In this document: positions 14,437 through 22,311 of the stretch, one piece after another
Position numbering within the stretch: position 1 is the stretch's first letter
Layout: the number at the start of each line of letters is the position of its first letter
From: a virus
Length of the DNA stretch: 24,668 nucleotides
Direction: 5' to 3' (one strand)
Virus record (IMG/VR): IMGVR_UViG_3300042868_004519
Coordinates: 1-24,668 of that record
Program-made: the position numbers and the translations under genes
The notes under the pieces: generated by a model
Told to the model about the DNA's origin: nothing
The model's input: the letters and a program-made list of their open reading frames with translations, nothing else
Databases searched by the model: none

Positions 14437-15228
14437 ATGGCAATTGATTTAGATGCAATTAAACGTAAACTTAGCCAGTTACAGACAGTAGGCACCCGCC
14501 AAAACAATTTGTGGAAACCCGAGCCTGGTAAACAAACAATTAGAATCGTACCTTATCAGTACGACAAAGAAAATCCATTTCAGGAATTGTATTTTCATTA
14601 CGATTTAGGTAAGAAAAATTTCTTATCACCAGTAACTTATGGAAAGCCAGATCCAGTAGTTGAATTTGCTGAGAAATTAAAATCATCAGGTAATTCAGAT
14701 GAATGGAAACTTGGCAAGAAGCTTGAACCGAAAATGAGAACTTATGTTCCTATCATTGTTCGTGGTAAAGAATCTGAAGGAGTTAAGTTCTGGGGATTTG
14801 GTAAAAATGTTTATACAGAGTTGTTAGGATTTATTGCAGATCCAGATTACGGTGATCTTTCTGATCCAATGAATGGACGTGATATCGTTGTTGAATTTAC
14901 GCCATCTGAAGGCGGAGGTTCATATCCTAAAACGACAATTCGTGTTAAACCAAATGCAACGCCATTAACTGAAGATAAAAATGTTGCATTGGCAGTAGCA
15001 AAAAATCAGCAAAGTCTTTCTGATATTTTCAAAGAACCAACTTATGATGAATTGAAAGAAGCATTGCAAAAATGGTTAGATCCAGAGTCTTCAGAAGAAG
15101 AAACAACGACTGCCAAGACAGATGAGTTTGAAGATGATTTTGATGCAGAACCAAAATCAAATGTTAAACCACCTGTAAACAAAGTAGATGATGTTTCATC
15201 TGCATTCGACGCGTTATTTAACGATTAA
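14437..15228 (+). CDS. 32: Single-stranded DNA-binding protein, gp32-like
   Basis: The 263-residue protein coats single-stranded DNA during replication and recombination and recruits partners. The N-terminus (DLDAIKRKLSQLQ), NNLWKPEPGKQTIRIVPYQY, LYFHYDLGKKNFLSP, the aromatic-rich core (FWGFGKNVYTELLGFIADPD) and a Lys-rich helix match the gp32 plan. The C-terminal tail is very acidic (EEETTTAKTDEFEDDFDAEP) and ends VSSAFDALFND, as in gp32, where the tail contacts other replication proteins. There is no cysteine anywhere, so the zinc site of T4 gp32 (one His and three Cys) is missing. A perfect AAGGAG precedes the ATG, and the next gene, uvsX, starts 11 bases after the stop. Co-expression with uvsX is very likely. 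Confidence 0.9.
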   Translation: MAIDLDAIKRKLSQLQTVGTRQNNLWKPEPGKQTIRIVPYQYDKENPFQELYFHYDLGKKNFLSPVTYGKPDPVVEFAEKLKSSGNSDEWKLGKKLEPKMRTYVPIIVRGKESEGVKFWGFGKNVYTELLGFIADPDYGDLSDPMNGRDIVVEFTPSEGGGSYPKTTIRVKPNATPLTEDKNVALAVAKNQQSLSDIFKEPTYDELKEALQKWLDPESSEEETTTAKTDEFEDDFDAEPKSNVKPPVNKVDDVSSAFDALFND

Positions 15229-15239
15229 GGAGTTACATT

Positions 15240-16379
15240 ATGTCAAAAACAAAAAGCGATCTACGCGACGACCTAGCGGTTACATTAGCAGATAATCTTA
15301 ACAAGAAATTCAAAAATACAGGATTCAAAACTGCATTTTTTCTTGATAGTGATACTGATGCACCGAGCGAGGTACGTGGTTGGGTTGATTCGGGGTCAGA
15401 TATGCTTGACCTAGCAATTTCAAATAGACCCAATGGAGGATTTCCGGTAGGCCGTATAATTGAGATCACAGGACTAGAAGCATCAGGTAAATCATTATTA
15501 GCAGCTCATGCATTAGCCAATACACAAAAAGAAGGTGGTATGGCAGTGTATATTGATACAGAAAATGCAGTTAGTAGAGAATTCCTTGAAGCGATTGGTT
15601 TAGATCTTGAAAAAATGTTATATGTGCCATTGGATACTGTTGAGGACATATTTGAAGCTATTGAAAGCATCGTTGAATCAGTTCGTAAATCAAACAAAGA
15701 CCGATTGGTAACAATTGTAGTAGACTCTGTAATGGGCGCATCTACGAAAATTGAAATGGCTAAAGAATTTGATAAAGATGGTTATGCAACATCAAAGGCA
15801 ATTATTTTGTCAAAAGGTATGCGTAAGATTACAAATATGATTGGCCGTGAAAAGATTTGTTTGATATTTACAAACCAGTTACGTACAAGACTAGGTGTGG
15901 CATTCGGCGATCCGTATACAACCTCAGGTGGTAAAGCAATTCCATTTCATGCATCGGTTAGGTTACGATTAAAATCAGTTGGTCAAATTAAAGCTAAGAT
16001 TGATGGCGTAGAACAAGTCATCGGTATTAAAACAAGATGCCAAGTGATTAAAAACAGAATGGGTCCACCATTAAAATCAATTGACTATGATATCTATTTT
16101 GAGTCTGGTATTGATAACTATGGTGGATGGTTAAATGTTATGAAGGATTACAAGTTAGTTGCTCAGTCAGGTGCATGGTATACATTCTTACGCAAAGATG
16201 GTACTGATGTGAAATTCCAATCAAAAGATTTTGAAAAGAAAATCAAGGAAGATGATACATTGCGTCAAGAAATTTATGATGCTATCTGTAGTGCATATAT
16301 CTTAAAATATCAACCAGGGCAAGATTTTGGAATTGATGATATCGAAATTGATGATGAATTTATTAGCGAAGAAGGATAA
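15240..16379 (+). CDS. uvsX: UvsX/RecA-type recombinase
   Basis: This 379-residue ATPase forms filaments on single-stranded DNA and drives strand exchange, which in T4-like phages starts replication forks. Walker A is GLEASGKS (residues 78-85), Walker B is LVTIVVDS (156-163), followed by a RecA-like TNQLRTRLG (211-219) and TTSGGKAIPFHASVRLRL (227-244). Length is close to T4 UvsX (391). AAGGAG (15227-15232) overlaps the gp32-like stop codon and gives a good start at 15240. The C-terminus is acidic (DDIEIDDEFISEEG), as in RecA proteins. Its stop overlaps the next start (TAATG), so translation of the nuclease downstream is coupled to it. Confidence 0.93.
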   Translation: MSKTKSDLRDDLAVTLADNLNKKFKNTGFKTAFFLDSDTDAPSEVRGWVDSGSDMLDLAISNRPNGGFPVGRIIEITGLEASGKSLLAAHALANTQKEGGMAVYIDTENAVSREFLEAIGLDLEKMLYVPLDTVEDIFEAIESIVESVRKSNKDRLVTIVVDSVMGASTKIEMAKEFDKDGYATSKAIILSKGMRKITNMIGREKICLIFTNQLRTRLGVAFGDPYTTSGGKAIPFHASVRLRLKSVGQIKAKIDGVEQVIGIKTRCQVIKNRMGPPLKSIDYDIYFESGIDNYGGWLNVMKDYKLVAQSGAWYTFLRKDGTDVKFQSKDFEKKIKEDDTLRQEIYDAICSAYILKYQPGQDFGIDDIEIDDEFISEEG

Positions 16380-17428
16380 TGAAAGCTAGATATTTCGATT
16401 TACTACGAGAAGTTGAACGTGATCGTGAACAAGGTACGGGGTCAAGTAAGAACAGCCATATTCTAATTATCGACGGCTTGAATACATTCATTAGGGTGTT
16501 TTCGGCCGTCCCGGCCTTGAATGATGATGGAATGCATATTGGAGGTGTAACAGGCTTTTTACGGTCTGTTGCATCTGCAATACGCCAACATAAACCAACA
16601 AGATGTATCATTGTATTTGATGGTAAGGGAGGTTCTGCTAGACGTAAACAATTGTATCCTAACTATAAAGCAAATCGAGCAGTAAAAACAGCATTCAATC
16701 GATACGCGGAGTTTGCATCATTACAGGATGAACAAGAGAGCATGAAAAAACAATTTGGTCGTATGATTGAATATTTGCAATGCTTACCTATCACAACAAT
16801 GGCAATTGATAATATCGAAGCTGATGATGCTATTGCATATATTGCAAACGAAATCTTTACAGAACCACAAAACCGAATTACAATTGTATCTACTGATAGA
16901 GACTTTTTACAGTTAGTAAATAATCGTATTACTGTATGGAGTCCTGTTAAAAAAATAATGTATACGCCAAATGTTATACGTGAAGAATTTGGATTAGATT
17001 CAAAAAATTATTTATTGTATAGAGCATTAACGGGTGATAAATCAGATAACATTCCAGGTGTTAATGGCATTGGTTTGAAAACGATGTTAAAACAGTTTCC
17101 GATAATGACAGAAGAAGCAGAAGTCGATGTTGATACATTTGTTGAATACGCTGAAACGGTTGATAAAAAATATAAAATACATGAAACCGTTGCACAGAAT
17201 AAAACTCAAATTGAATTGAATTACAATTTAATGCAGTTAAAAAACGTCGACATTAATGGTAATGCCAAAATGCTTATCATGAATCTCGTTGACAATGAAA
17301 TTAATAAAATGGATGTACTCTCATTTAAGCGTATGTTCATGGAAGACAAAATGTATACAGTTATAAAAGATCTGGATACATGGATGTCAACGGCATTTAA
17401 TTCATTAAATGCTTACAGAAATCTTTGA
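16379..17428 (+). CDS. rnh: 5'-3' exonuclease / flap endonuclease (T4 RNase H-like)
   Basis: This 349-residue metal-dependent nuclease would remove RNA primers and 5' flaps during lagging-strand synthesis. Acidic residues are all in place: IIDGLN (D32), VFDGKGGSARRKQLYPNYKA (D81), EADDAIAYIA (E147, D149, D150), STDRDFLQLV (D173, D175) and GDKSDNIPGVNGIG (D220, D223, then the helix-hairpin-helix region). T4 RNase H is 305 residues; this one has a short charged N-terminal extension of about 25 residues before the first strand. The start overlaps the uvsX stop by one base, so it is coupled. No separate polymerase-linked 5' nuclease is needed, because the family A polymerase in this window also lacks that domain. 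Confidence 0.93.
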   Translation: MKARYFDLLREVERDREQGTGSSKNSHILIIDGLNTFIRVFSAVPALNDDGMHIGGVTGFLRSVASAIRQHKPTRCIIVFDGKGGSARRKQLYPNYKANRAVKTAFNRYAEFASLQDEQESMKKQFGRMIEYLQCLPITTMAIDNIEADDAIAYIANEIFTEPQNRITIVSTDRDFLQLVNNRITVWSPVKKIMYTPNVIREEFGLDSKNYLLYRALTGDKSDNIPGVNGIGLKTMLKQFPIMTEEAEVDVDTFVEYAETVDKKYKIHETVAQNKTQIELNYNLMQLKNVDINGNAKMLIMNLVDNEINKMDVLSFKRMFMEDKMYTVIKDLDTWMSTAFNSLNAYRNL

Positions 17429-17439
17429 TAATTGAAATT

Positions 17440-17447
17440 TTATTTAT
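17440..17447 (+). promoter_or_regulatory. TTATTTAT element close to the helicase start
   Basis: A variant of the repeated element (TTATTTATATAATT) ends 10 bases before the ATG at 17458 in the 29-base gap after the nuclease gene. No SD sequence lies between. If it is a -10 element, the transcript would have almost no leader. Confidence 0.4.
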
Positions 17448-17457
17448 ATAATTAAGT

Positions 17458-18813
17458 ATGACAGATAGATTAAGTTCATACGGTTACAGTTTTCAGATAA
17501 AAGTTATTACTGCTTTATTTACAGATAAAATGTTTTTACAGCAGATAGCCGATATCTTATTGCCTAGCTATTTTGAAAGTGATGCCAATAACTGGATCAT
17601 TACGATGATATTGGAATATAATAAAGAGTATAAATCAACTCCTACATTAGAAGTGATGAAGGTCAAGTTGGATGATGTGGAACATGACGTTCTTAAAGAA
17701 CAGATTAAAGCTCATCTTAAAGATGCTTGGAAATATACAGAAGCAGATGATCTGCAATTTATTAAACAGCAAGCAATTGACTTTTGTAAAAATCAGGAAA
17801 TCAAAAAAGCAATTCTTACATCGGTTGATCTTTTGAAACATGGCCGATATGAAGATATCAAAGCAAAAATTGATAATGCATTAAAAGCCGGTGGTGATAA
17901 AGATATTGGTCATGATTACATGACATCTATAGATTCGCGTTATACAGAAGCTGTACGATTTACAAAAGAAACGCCATGGGAAGTGATCAATGAATTGACA
18001 GATGGTGGATTAGGTAAAGGAGAATTAGGCGTATTCGTTGCACCAGCTGGTATTGGTAAGTCATGGGGTTTAATTAACATTGGCGCAAATGCTGTTAAGA
18101 AAGGATTGACAGTTGTACATTATACTTTAGAATTAAATGAAGCATATGTCGGTCTGCGATATGACTCTGTAATTACTGGTATTCCAAATCAGAATCTTAA
18201 ACATTATCAGTCTCAGGTTAAAGAAGAGCTTGAAAAATTAAATGGAGAGTTAATCATTAAATACTATCCGACAAAGACAGTATCGGTATTAGGTTTACGT
18301 GGTCATATTGAAAAATGTATCATGCAAGGTAAAAAGCCTGACATAGTAATTGTCGACTATGCTGATTTGTTAAGAGGTCATGGACAAGAAAAACGACATG
18401 AGTTAGAAGGAATATATGAGGACCTACGTGGTATGGCAGGTGAATATGAAATTCCTATATGGACGGCATCTCAAGCAAATCGTTCTGCATTAGAAGAAGA
18501 TGTTATCGGTGCTGAGAAGATTTCTGAATCATATGGTAAAGTAATGGTTGCTGACTTTGTAATATCATTATCTCGTAAGGTGCAAGATAAATTGGCAGGT
18601 ACAGGACGATGGCATGTCATTAAAAATCGTTTCGGTCCAGATGGTATTACATTGCCAAGTAAAATGAATACCTCTAATGGACAAATTCATATATATGCAG
18701 ATACTTCTGTCCAAGGCAAGGAGACCCAAAAGCAAATGGATAAAGGAGAAGAATTTACTCGTAAGATGTTATCGCGTAAATTCCAAGAAATTAACAATAG
18801 CGATTTTGGTTAA
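17458..18813 (+). CDS. 41: Replicative DNA helicase, DnaB/gp41-type
   Basis: The 451-residue enzyme is a hexameric 5'-3' helicase for the replication fork. The N-terminal helical domain (1-150) is followed by a RecA-type motor: Walker A APAGIGKS (195-202), HYTLELNE (about 221-228), Walker B DIVIVDYADLL (295-305), WTASQANRSA with Gln339, and KNRFGPDG with the likely arginine finger Arg391. Length is close to T4 gp41 (475) and bacterial DnaB. No primase domain or separate primase gene is in this window. There is no SD before the ATG, and a promoter-like element lies only 10 bases upstream. It ends the replication block that begins with the gp32-like gene. Confidence 0.92.
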   Translation: MTDRLSSYGYSFQIKVITALFTDKMFLQQIADILLPSYFESDANNWIITMILEYNKEYKSTPTLEVMKVKLDDVEHDVLKEQIKAHLKDAWKYTEADDLQFIKQQAIDFCKNQEIKKAILTSVDLLKHGRYEDIKAKIDNALKAGGDKDIGHDYMTSIDSRYTEAVRFTKETPWEVINELTDGGLGKGELGVFVAPAGIGKSWGLINIGANAVKKGLTVVHYTLELNEAYVGLRYDSVITGIPNQNLKHYQSQVKEELEKLNGELIIKYYPTKTVSVLGLRGHIEKCIMQGKKPDIVIVDYADLLRGHGQEKRHELEGIYEDLRGMAGEYEIPIWTASQANRSALEEDVIGAEKISESYGKVMVADFVISLSRKVQDKLAGTGRWHVIKNRFGPDGITLPSKMNTSNGQIHIYADTSVQGKETQKQMDKGEEFTRKMLSRKFQEINNSDFG

Positions 18814-18863
18814 AAAAGTTTAGAAAAAGTTATCAAAAGCAATGGTGTAGCATCATACATGTT

Positions 18864-18871
18864 ATATTTAT
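18864..18871 (+). promoter_or_regulatory. ATATTTAT element upstream of the reductase gene
   Basis: The core lies in GTTATATTTATATAAAAAAT, 75 bases before the ATG at 18947. It is the only copy with a long downstream leader, which contains a hairpin. Promoter role inferred. Confidence 0.5.
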
Positions 18872-18886
18872 ATAAAAAATAAAAGG

Positions 18887-18916
18887 AATTGTAATCTTAA
18901 CCGGTTACAATTTTTT
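18887..18916 (+). terminator. Hairpin with T-run in the reductase leader
   Basis: AATTGTAATC (18887-18896) pairs with GGTTACAATT (18903-18912) over a 6-base loop (ten pairs, one G-U), and six T (18911-18916) follow. It could end transcripts from the helicase unit. It could also attenuate the reductase gene, because the upstream ATATTTAT element lies before it. The stem is AT-rich, so it would be weak. Confidence 0.55.
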
Positions 18917-18946
18917 GTTTAATTTAATACATAAAGGAGTTTAGAA

Positions 18947-20803
18947 ATGGACGTTTCGAATAGGATATTATCAGATATCACGGTTTACATGAAGTATGCA
19001 AAATACTTACCAGAATTAAATAGGAGAGAGAGTTGGGATGAGCTTGTAACTCGTAACAAAGAAATGCATATCAAACGATATCCTAATTTGGCAGATGAAA
19101 TTGAATCGGCTTATCAATTTGTATATGATAAGAAAGTATTACCATCTATGAGATCATTACAGTTTGGTGGTAAGCCAATCGAAATTTCACCTAACAGAAT
19201 TTACAATTGTGCTTATTTGCCAATTGATGATTGGAGAGCATTTGGCGAGACAATGTTCCTATTATTAGGAGGTACAGGCGTAGGTTATTCAGTACAAAAA
19301 CATCACGTTGAAGCATTGCCAGAAATACGTAAACCGAATCCAGATCGTACTCGTCGATTCCTTATTGCAGATTCAATTGAAGGCTGGGCCGATGCTGTTA
19401 AAGCATTGATGAAATCATATTTTTATGGAGGATCAAAATTACGTTTTGACTTTTCAGATATTCGACCAAAAGGTGCTAGGTTAGTAACCTCAGGAGGAAA
19501 AGCACCAGGACCTCAACCTCTTAAAGAATGCCTTGTTAAAATTGAAGGTATCTTAAATGAAAAAGAAGATGGTGCAAAGTTAACACCATTAGAAACGCAT
19601 GATATCGTATGTCATATTGCAGATGCTGTATTAGCAGGTGGTATTCGTAGAGCAGCTCTTATCAGTTTGTTTAGCGCTGATGATGATGAAATGATTGCAT
19701 GTAAATCTGGTGCTTGGTGGGAACAGAATCCACAGCGCGGCCGTGCAAATAATTCTGCTGTATTAATGCGACATAAATTAACTAAAGAATTCTTTTTAGA
19801 TATTTGGAAACGAGTAGAGTTATCAGGAGCAGGCGAGCCTGGTATTTATCTTTCTAATGATAAAGATTGGGGAACTAATCCATGCTGTGAAATTGCATTA
19901 CGACCTTTCCAATTTTGCAACCTATGCGAAGTAAATGTATCTAATATCGAATCACAAGATGATTATAACGCTCGTGTAAAGGCAGCTGCTTTCATTGGAA
20001 CATTGCAAGCAAGTTATACAGACTTTCATTACCTAAGACCTATCTGGCAACGTACTACAGAAAAGGATGCATTAATTGGTGTATCTATGACCGGTATTGG
20101 ATCAGGTACTGTGTTAGGTTATGATATGAAAGAATCAGCTCGTATCGTAAAAGAAGAAAATGCACGAGTAGCATTACTGCTTGACATTAATAAATCAGCT
20201 CGTTGTACAACAGTTAAACCTGCAGGAACAACATCATTAACCTTAGGTACATCGTCTGGTATACATGCATGGCATAACGATTATTATATTAGACGTGTAC
20301 GTGTCGGTAAGAATGAAGCTATTTATACTTATCTATCAATGTATCATCCAGAACTTGTTGAAGATGAATATTTCCGTCCACATGATACTGCAGTGATTTC
20401 TATTCCGCAAAAAGCTCCAGATGGATCAATCATGAGATCTGAATCACCATTCCAATTGTTAGAACGTGTTAAACGAGTATCAAAAGAATGGATTAAGCCA
20501 GGACACCGCAGCGGAAACAATACTCATAATGTATCAGCAACTATTTCATTACGTGATCATGAATGGGAGGCAGCTGGCCAATGGATGTGGGACAATAGAG
20601 ATTTTTACAACGGATTATCGGTATTGCCATATGATGGAGGTACGTATACTCAAGCACCATTTGAAGATTGTACTAAAGAAACATATGAAAAAATGATGCT
20701 GTCATTAAAAGATATTGATTTAACTCGTGTTATTGAATTAGATGATAACACTGACCTGTCAGGTGAGTTAGCTTGTGCAGGCGGAGCATGTGAGATTAAG
20801 TGA
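18947..20803 (+). CDS. nrdJ: Class II (adenosylcobalamin-dependent) ribonucleotide reductase
   Basis: This 618-residue enzyme makes deoxyribonucleotides with a B12 radical, without oxygen and without a second subunit. The radical site NPCCE (residues 311-315) has its Cys313 followed 11 residues later by Cys324, the same spacing as Cys408 and Cys419 in the Lactobacillus leichmannii enzyme; NCAYLP (Cys88) is the likely partner of Cys324. LLLGGTGVGYS (105-115) and KPAGTTSLTLGTSSGIHAWH (424-443) are typical. The tail ends ACAGGACEIK (Cys610, Cys615), matching the tail cysteine pair that re-reduces the active site. It is about 120 residues shorter than the L. leichmannii enzyme (739). AAGGAG precedes the ATG. 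The gene downstream overlaps its stop codon. Confidence 0.93.
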   Translation: MDVSNRILSDITVYMKYAKYLPELNRRESWDELVTRNKEMHIKRYPNLADEIESAYQFVYDKKVLPSMRSLQFGGKPIEISPNRIYNCAYLPIDDWRAFGETMFLLLGGTGVGYSVQKHHVEALPEIRKPNPDRTRRFLIADSIEGWADAVKALMKSYFYGGSKLRFDFSDIRPKGARLVTSGGKAPGPQPLKECLVKIEGILNEKEDGAKLTPLETHDIVCHIADAVLAGGIRRAALISLFSADDDEMIACKSGAWWEQNPQRGRANNSAVLMRHKLTKEFFLDIWKRVELSGAGEPGIYLSNDKDWGTNPCCEIALRPFQFCNLCEVNVSNIESQDDYNARVKAAAFIGTLQASYTDFHYLRPIWQRTTEKDALIGVSMTGIGSGTVLGYDMKESARIVKEENARVALLLDINKSARCTTVKPAGTTSLTLGTSSGIHAWHNDYYIRRVRVGKNEAIYTYLSMYHPELVEDEYFRPHDTAVISIPQKAPDGSIMRSESPFQLLERVKRVSKEWIKPGHRSGNNTHNVSATISLRDHEWEAAGQWMWDNRDFYNGLSVLPYDGGTYTQAPFEDCTKETYEKMMLSLKDIDLTRVIELDDNTDLSGELACAGGACEIK

Positions 20804-21021
20804 TGATGATACCAGCATCTAAAGATTGGATTCAACAAGCATTTGTGAGGGAGTTTGGAAACAAGCTCCTTCCAACTGACTTCTATTGGGAAAATGGAAA
20901 ACGCGTGATGTCAGAATCTTATCATATGCGTAGAGGCGTATGCTGCGGTAACGGATGTCGACATTGTCCATATAATCCTAAGCATGTAAAAGGAACTACG
21001 AACATATTTATTAGTAAATAA
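20803..21021 (+). CDS. Small Cys-rich protein, DUF5522-like (CCGxGCRHCPY)
   Basis: The product is about 72 residues, centred on YHMRRGVCCGNGCRHCPYNP. The run of four cysteines in CCGNGCRHC matches the small DUF5522-type proteins of bacteria, whose role is unknown to me; the cysteines could hold a metal. The start is uncertain: a GTG at 20800 overlaps the reductase stop by 4 bases, with ATG at 20803 or 20806 in the same frame. I chose 20803, which shares one base with the stop codon. Either way it is translationally coupled to the reductase, so a link to that enzyme is possible: reductant, metal or cofactor handling. That link is inference. An ATATTTAT element overlaps its last codons. Confidence 0.8.
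   Translation: MMIPASKDWIQQAFVREFGNKLLPTDFYWENGKRVMSESYHMRRGVCCGNGCRHCPYNPKHVKGTTNIFISK
21004..21011 (+). promoter_or_regulatory. ATATTTAT element inside the end of the Cys-rich gene
   Basis: The core lies in ACATATTTATTAGTAAATAA, ending 29 bases before the ATG at 21041. It matches the repeated element and would serve the leader-bearing gene and the lysis genes downstream. Because it overlaps coding sequence, chance is more likely than for the intergenic copies. Confidence 0.4.
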
Positions 21022-21040
21022 TTGAACATAAGGAAATAAT

Positions 21041-21364
21041 ATGAATTTAAGAGAATCGTATCGGCGATTGTTTAAATCTAGACCATCTTCGAACGATGCA
21101 TTGTTATTAGAATCATCACGTAAACCTTTAACAGAAAATACAAAGATGAAAAAGTTTTTTACTGATCTATTAACTACTGCACAAGCGCAAGGAAAGTTTG
21201 AAGATGTTGTAAAATTTTTAGATGATGAATATGGCGTTTGGTTTACTGATGATGCTAAAATAACTCCGCAAGCTCTGCAATCTAAGATTAACCGATCCGA
21301 CTTTAGTTCAATGTCTAGTTCAGATATAAAAGATATTGAAAAGGAAGTAAAAAATATTTTATAA
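21041..21364 (+). CDS. Putative capsid-targeted small protein (distant leader copy)
   Basis: The 107-residue product begins MNLRESYRRLFKSRPSSNDA, then LLLESS. The layout is the same as for the genes at 13140 and 13764 but diverged: Q-to-R, N-to-S, K-to-A changes and the cleavage site L22-L23-E24 followed by Ser. A second possible site is L30-T31-E32 before Asn. The mature part is helical and charged (MKKFFTDLLTTAQAQGKFED, SDIKDIEKEVKNIL) and matches nothing I recognise. ATAAGGAAATAAT upstream provides a ribosome site. That this leader reappears 7 kb away, in front of unrelated downstream sequence, is the best evidence that it is a portable targeting signal and not a domain of one protein family. 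Confidence 0.72.
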   Translation: MNLRESYRRLFKSRPSSNDALLLESSRKPLTENTKMKKFFTDLLTTAQAQGKFEDVVKFLDDEYGVWFTDDAKITPQALQSKINRSDFSSMSSSDIKDIEKEVKNIL

Positions 21365-21378
21365 TAGAGGAATGTCAT

Positions 21379-22308
21379 ATGATTCTTAAACTCGGTAGTA
21401 AAGGCGAACAAGTTAAATTACTTCAAACTAAATTAGGTTTAACAGCGGATGGTAATTTTGGACCAAAAACAGAAGCGGCAGTTAAAGCATGGCAATTGAA
21501 AAATGGATTAGTAGCAGATGGCGTTGTTGGTCCTAAAACATGGGGAGAATTAAATATTGCATCTACGGATTTATCAGAACAACATGTTGAAGAATCGGAT
21601 ACTCTTTCATATAAACAATATCTTTTACCAAAGGATGAATATCTTGCCGGGCCAACCAAAAAAGAATATTTATTCTTACATCACACAGCCGGAGGACATA
21701 ATCCTTACCAAGTAGTTGACATGTGGGCAAAAGATACTCGTGGTCGTATTGCCACTGAATTTATATTGGGTGGTCCTGCATGTAATGGTACAAATGCTCA
21801 ATATGATGGTGAATTGATACAATGTGTACCTACTGGCGGTTATGGTTGGCATTTAGGAGACAATGGTTCTCAGCATATGCATTCACATTCAGTTGGTATT
21901 GAAGTTTGTAATTATGGATATGTAACCAAAGGTAGATACCGTAAAGGTAATGCCTGGGTAGCAAAAGATCCTAGCAAATATTATAACTATGCCGGCGGTG
22001 AAGTGATTGCATCACATGTAACTACATTGCCAAAAGCATTTCGCGGTCATACAACATGGCATCGATATTCAGATAAACAATTACAAGTATTAAAAGATTG
22101 GATTCTGTTTATCGCAAATCGTGATAACATTGATATCCATAAAGGATTGATTGAAGAAGTTAAATCAAAAGGCGCAGCAGGTTTTGAATTCAATGAGAAC
22201 GCCTATTATGGACGAGTTAAAGGAATGTGGACTCATACTAATACTAGAAAAGATAAAGTAGATATGTTTCCTCAGCCTGAACTCATTGACATGTTATTGA
22301 GTTTGTAA
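21379..22308 (+). CDS. Endolysin: peptidoglycan-binding domain plus N-acetylmuramoyl-L-alanine amidase
   Basis: This 309-residue cell-wall hydrolase would release progeny by cutting the amide bond between muramic acid and the stem peptide. The N-terminal ~58 residues are a PG_binding_1 module (LGSKGEQVKLLQTKLGL, GNFGPKTEAAVKAWQ, GVVGPKTWGEL). A linker leads to an amidase_2 domain: FLHHTAGG (His101, His102), then a long catalytic core, and WTHTNTRKDKVDMFPQPELI (His286, Asp295), giving the expected His, His and Asp/Cys zinc ligands. There is no signal peptide, so it would need a holin to reach the wall. It sits between a leader-bearing gene and a membrane-anchored gene that might serve that purpose. 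Confidence 0.9.
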   Translation: MILKLGSKGEQVKLLQTKLGLTADGNFGPKTEAAVKAWQLKNGLVADGVVGPKTWGELNIASTDLSEQHVEESDTLSYKQYLLPKDEYLAGPTKKEYLFLHHTAGGHNPYQVVDMWAKDTRGRIATEFILGGPACNGTNAQYDGELIQCVPTGGYGWHLGDNGSQHMHSHSVGIEVCNYGYVTKGRYRKGNAWVAKDPSKYYNYAGGEVIASHVTTLPKAFRGHTTWHRYSDKQLQVLKDWILFIANRDNIDIHKGLIEEVKSKGAAGFEFNENAYYGRVKGMWTHTNTRKDKVDMFPQPELIDMLLSL

Positions 22309-22311
22309 ATT

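Larger units (their letters stand above)
18814..18946 (+). promoter_or_regulatory. Non-coding leader region of the ribonucleotide reductase gene
   Basis: This 133-base gap holds, in order: an imperfect tandem AAAAAGTTTAG / AAAAAGTTATC repeat (18814-18835), TGGTGT (18843-18848), the ATATTTAT element at 18864-18871, a 10-bp hairpin with a T-run (18887-18916), and a perfect AAGGAG (18934-18939) before the ATG at 18947. It resembles the gap before the gp32-like gene in having a repeat, TGGT, an AT-rich box and a strong ribosome site. No cobalamin riboswitch is visible; the leader is too short. Confidence 0.5.

Noticed and set aside
18814-18946. Cobalamin riboswitch before the B12-dependent reductase gene
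   Set aside because: The gap is only 133 bases, largely occupied by promoter-like and hairpin elements, and no B12-box-like sequence is visible.
22242-22275. Missing zinc-binding Cys in the amidase (compared with T7 lysozyme)
   Set aside because: Asp295, nine residues after His286, can be the third ligand as in other amidase_2 enzymes, so nothing is clearly missing.
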